DNA from: Siderastrea siderea
Taxonomy: Eukaryota > Cnidaria > Anthozoa > Scleractinia > Rhizangiidae
Reading direction: 5' to 3'
Assembly: GCA_964030785.1 (NCBI GenBank)
Contig: OZ034975.1
Location: 15,138,142 to 15,202,141 of the forward strand
Length of the DNA stretch: 64,000 nucleotides
The position numbers and the translations under genes are program-made. The notes under the pieces are model-generated. The model saw nothing but the letters and a program-made list of their open reading frames with translations, ran no database searches and was not told the DNA's origin. Below are positions 61,356-64,000 of the stretch, in pieces. How positions within the stretch are numbered: position 1 is the stretch's first letter; each line of letters opens with the position of its first letter.

Positions 61356-61679
61356 CTCATACCTGTATCCGACAAAACATTTTCGCCATAAAAATATGGC
61401 CAAACATAAGAATTAGTTCTTATCGGGGTGGGGGGAAGGGGGTATTTTAGACTTTCTTTGAAAGTTTTTCTTATTCGGCCTGTTCCTTTTTCAGTTCCCA
61501 CGACGCGCTAACGCAGTGTTTGTTTTTCAAGCCGCACTTGTTCATTTCACGCTAATTCAATTAAGACAAAAATCAGAAAATGCGTAATATAAAGTTTGTG
61601 TATTTTGTAACACCAGCTCAGCTTGCTCTGAGAAGGTCTGTTTTGCAAATTGGCTTCTTTTGCATTCTGCTATTCTTCA

Positions 61680-62005
61680 CATGAAATCGTGCAGACCGAG
61701 TGTGGATCCAGTAGGGGCGAGGAGAGCCACATTTTGCTTTCAGAGTGCAGCTCGGATATTTCTTCTGGGAAGCTGTCACGACGTTACCGAATGCGAGCTG
61801 ATCTTGGCGAGAGCTGACATTCGCGGTTTTTCAGCAGCCGTGGTCATTGGGATGACCATCTGCCCGAGGCATAGGCACCTTTCAGGAAGATTCTGGCGAG
61901 CACGAAAGTCGTGCCAATATCCCGGTCACACTGATGAAATTGCGACTGTGGTGGGAAGACACGCGGTGAACTTTCAAATGGCCGAAGAAAATATATTTTT
62001 TATTC
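61680..62005 (+). CDS. Possible host exon, Cys/His-containing
   Basis: An open plus-strand frame of ~110 codons (SCRPSVDPVGARRATFCFQ ... FLLGSCHDVTECEL ... ICPRHRHLSGRFWRARKSCQ) with paired Cys/His residues suggestive of a zinc-binding module. A weak acceptor may lie at about 61690 (TCGTGCAG) and a weak donor at about 62009 (TTCG|GTGAAA). I do not recognise the protein. Base composition is clearly higher in GC than around it. It could be an exon of the gene whose next exon is at 62529. Confidence 0.4.
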
Positions 62006-62528
62006 GGTGAAACTACGACCGTCGGATCACGCAATTACCATTATCTTTATTTTTTCCAGCGAAATGTAGCCTTTGTTCTACGTATAATGTATTGTCATTC
62101 AATGAGGGGATGAAAGGGGGTTTTGCGTGATACGTGATCAAACGGTTTTAATTTCCGTGATCTGTGAAAGTGTGAAATTATAATACGTGAACTGTGAATG
62201 TTGTGCTTGTCGTGATACGTGAAACATAAAAAAAGATTATCCGATATTCGTGATTATCATTGAAATATTTCTCGTGAAAATGGATTGCATGGGTGGTAAC
62301 GTTCTTGGGCCTTCTTGGATCCTCACAGGAGTTTTTTTTAACCTATTTAAAGTTTCAAATGGCAGGATTCTGCTTTGTTATTTGAAGCCTTTGAAGACTG
62401 CGTGATAATTAAGATCAATTTTAAAACAATCTCTGATGACGTCAATGGCCTTGGGCAGACCTTAGTCTCCGCATGACATTTGTGACCTTTGTACTGCCGT
62501 CAGGGTCAGTCCAGGTATGCCAGCTACA

Positions 62529-63804
62529 ATGGCCGACAATACAGACAATGAACAAATGTTATTAGGGAAGGTACGTTTTTTCTTGGGGGGGGGGGAGGGC
62601 TGGGGAATTTTGGTATTTTTTTCCCAAAAAAGGGTTGGCCCTCCCTTGCGTTTTAATAAAAAAAACTCCTGACCCCCCACCTTAGGTGACTGACAAAAGC
62701 GCGACCCTCCCCTCACTACAACATGGTATGTTCACGCTGTAGAAACCTCAGAACGTTTCGCTTGTGAACGTAAAGTGTTTGAATATGAATATATCTCGAT
62801 ATTGAATGTGTGCGTGCTGAAACAAGGAAAATGCGAACAATCAGTGTGGGATATTTACGTTTTATAGGTGAAGTTTGAATATGGAAGTATTTGAGTATTA
62901 TAAAAGCTTTGAACATGAAATATCTAAGGGAAAATACACGCGCTTCTTTCTCCGACTAGCTGGCGTTGCTGTTGGTTATTTTAACAGAAAGGTTTAGTTG
63001 TTTAGCAAGCGAAATCTGCCTCTCAAAAACAAATATTTCCGACATTTCCGACAGGGTAGAGCGCATTGTTGGGTCTACTAGTAACTCTTCAGAACTAAAC
63101 GACTCAGGAGATCAGGCAGCGGACAGCCAACAGCAAGAAGCTGAAGAAACGATACCTGAGTCAAGTACTTCTCGATACGGACGGAAGAGGACATGAGTCC
63201 TCCGAGAAAAACTATGTGCCATGGCATAATATACATGTAAAAATGTAACCTAGTACCTAAAATAAAACACCAAATTAAATCAAAGTAGGTGAAAAGAAAA
63301 ACTTAATCTGTAAGAAAAATGGAAAGCAACATCACAAAAATTCTCATAAAAAAAATTCTGGAAAAGATGTGTGACCCTCCCTTGAATAGCTCACATGAGG
63401 TATGGCACTCCCCTTTTGGTGCTCACTTTCACTGATGACCCTCCCCTCTGAGGCCCCAGCCCTCCCCCCCCAAGAAAAAACGTACCTTCCCTTAGAGGGA
63501 GTAGTTTATTATGTGGACCCCAAATCTGTTGGAACTCTGGCTTTTCTTGGAGGGAAGGAAAGAATCCGTATTCCGATCACCAGTATGCATTCTTCTCTAG
63601 AAGCTTTAAGGCGGCACATTATAGAGTATGCTGGTTTGAAAGCTGAATCGGAAAAGCGTGGTCTTGGATCCTGTATTGAATTAAAACTCTGCCGGTTAGC
63701 AAAGTCCGCAGAGGGCAGCAAAGCTTATGCTATAAACACACAGGCACAGTGGGACGAAGAGAGGCCTCTTTTTTTAAAGTCACCGTCGACAACAGCATTA
63801 CAAG
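62529..63804 (+). pseudogene. Coding exon split by a Harbinger-like insertion
   Basis: An open frame from ATG 62529 (MADNTDNEQML) reads to the TTA at 62562-62564, where a 927-bp element intervenes. After the second TTA (63492-63494) the same frame continues for about 100 codons (EGVVYYVDPKSVGTLAFLGG, SSLEALRRHIIEYAGLKAES, then AQWDEERPLFLKSPST) to a splice donor CAAG|GTGAGC at 63804/63805. The frame match across the insertion and the donor indicate a real exon. The protein is unknown to me. The allele is broken unless the element is spliced out. Confidence 0.6.
62565..63491. mobile_element. PIF/Harbinger-like 927-bp element
   Basis: Inverted ends of ~40 bp (GGGAAGGTACGTTTTTTCTT at 62565; AAGAAAAAACGTACCTTCCC at 63491) flanked by TTA on both sides, the PIF/Harbinger target duplication. 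An internal frame at 62966-63196 (ending EESSTSRYGRKRT-like, acidic then basic) could be a remnant of an element-coded protein. No transposase. Confidence 0.75.
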
Positions 63805-64000
63805 GTGAGCAGTTATTTTTAATATTCGCACGTGTTTGTGAATGGTCACTGAAAGACGCTAAGGTCAAATCAGCCTACATCCTTTTTTGGTTTGTGACGG
63901 GATTTCGTTCAATTCCCCATTACGAAAATGTTATATGCCCGGGTCTTTTATTCCCCCCAAAACTGAAACTTTTTGAAAAAGATTTAAACGCTTCATTGTG
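63805..64000 (+). other. Start of intron after the split exon
   Basis: Begins with GTGAGC and has no continuing frame; it runs off the window edge. Confidence 0.45.

Overview
This is a eukaryotic, almost certainly metazoan, genomic window. C2H2 zinc-finger exons with splice acceptors, tRNA-derived SINEs, LINE remnants, many short inverted-repeat transposons and microsatellites all point that way. The mix of repeat families and the type of Polinton suggest a cnidarian such as a coral or sea anemone; that is inference, and the species cannot be fixed from the sequence alone. Host DNA is AT-rich and gene-poor. The only clear host coding sequences are a zinc-finger exon at about 44 kb (with a broken paralogue at 1.1-2.7 kb) and one or two exons near the right edge.

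The centrepiece is a complete Maverick/Polinton (adintovirus-like) element at 11241-32654, 21.4 kb long. It has terminal inverted repeats of about 334 bp and a perfect 6-bp target duplication CGCTCT (11235-11240 and 32655-32660). It carries the full virus-like set: protein-primed DNA polymerase B, chromodomain integrase, packaging ATPase, adenain-type cysteine protease, major capsid protein, three paralogous minor-capsid candidates, a parvovirus-type phospholipase A2 and a series of small basic proteins with a shared RGG/QGG motif. It also carries less familiar cargo: a SLOG-type Rossmann protein, a GRF-zinc-finger protein, a repeat-rich basic/acidic protein and a tRNA-like Pol III gene with a terminator. 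Most genes are on the minus strand in tightly packed chains with gaps of 2-5 bp, behind TATA boxes close to the start codons. Only one gene appears broken, by a 1-nt frameshift.

The Polinton is nested. It lies in a short repeat that itself lies in a TTAA-flanked element (10638-34910), and these lie in a ~30 kb block (about 10.33-40.79 kb) that also holds tandem repeats and a 5'-truncated LINE.

Around this is a diverged tandem segmental duplication. The left copy is 1-10.33 kb plus 40.79-41.9 kb; the right copy is about 42.48-59.25 kb. Each copy holds one zinc-finger gene, intact on the right and decayed on the left. Because one copy acts as an empty-site reference for the other, several later insertions can be placed well: a hAT-type element with 8-bp duplication (50563-53375), a THAP-transposase/YqaJ-nuclease element (53483-57341), a 2.1-kb inverted-repeat element (45978-48057) and several MITEs. 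At the right edge a 927-bp PIF/Harbinger-like element (62565-63491, TTA duplication) splits what looks like a coding exon.
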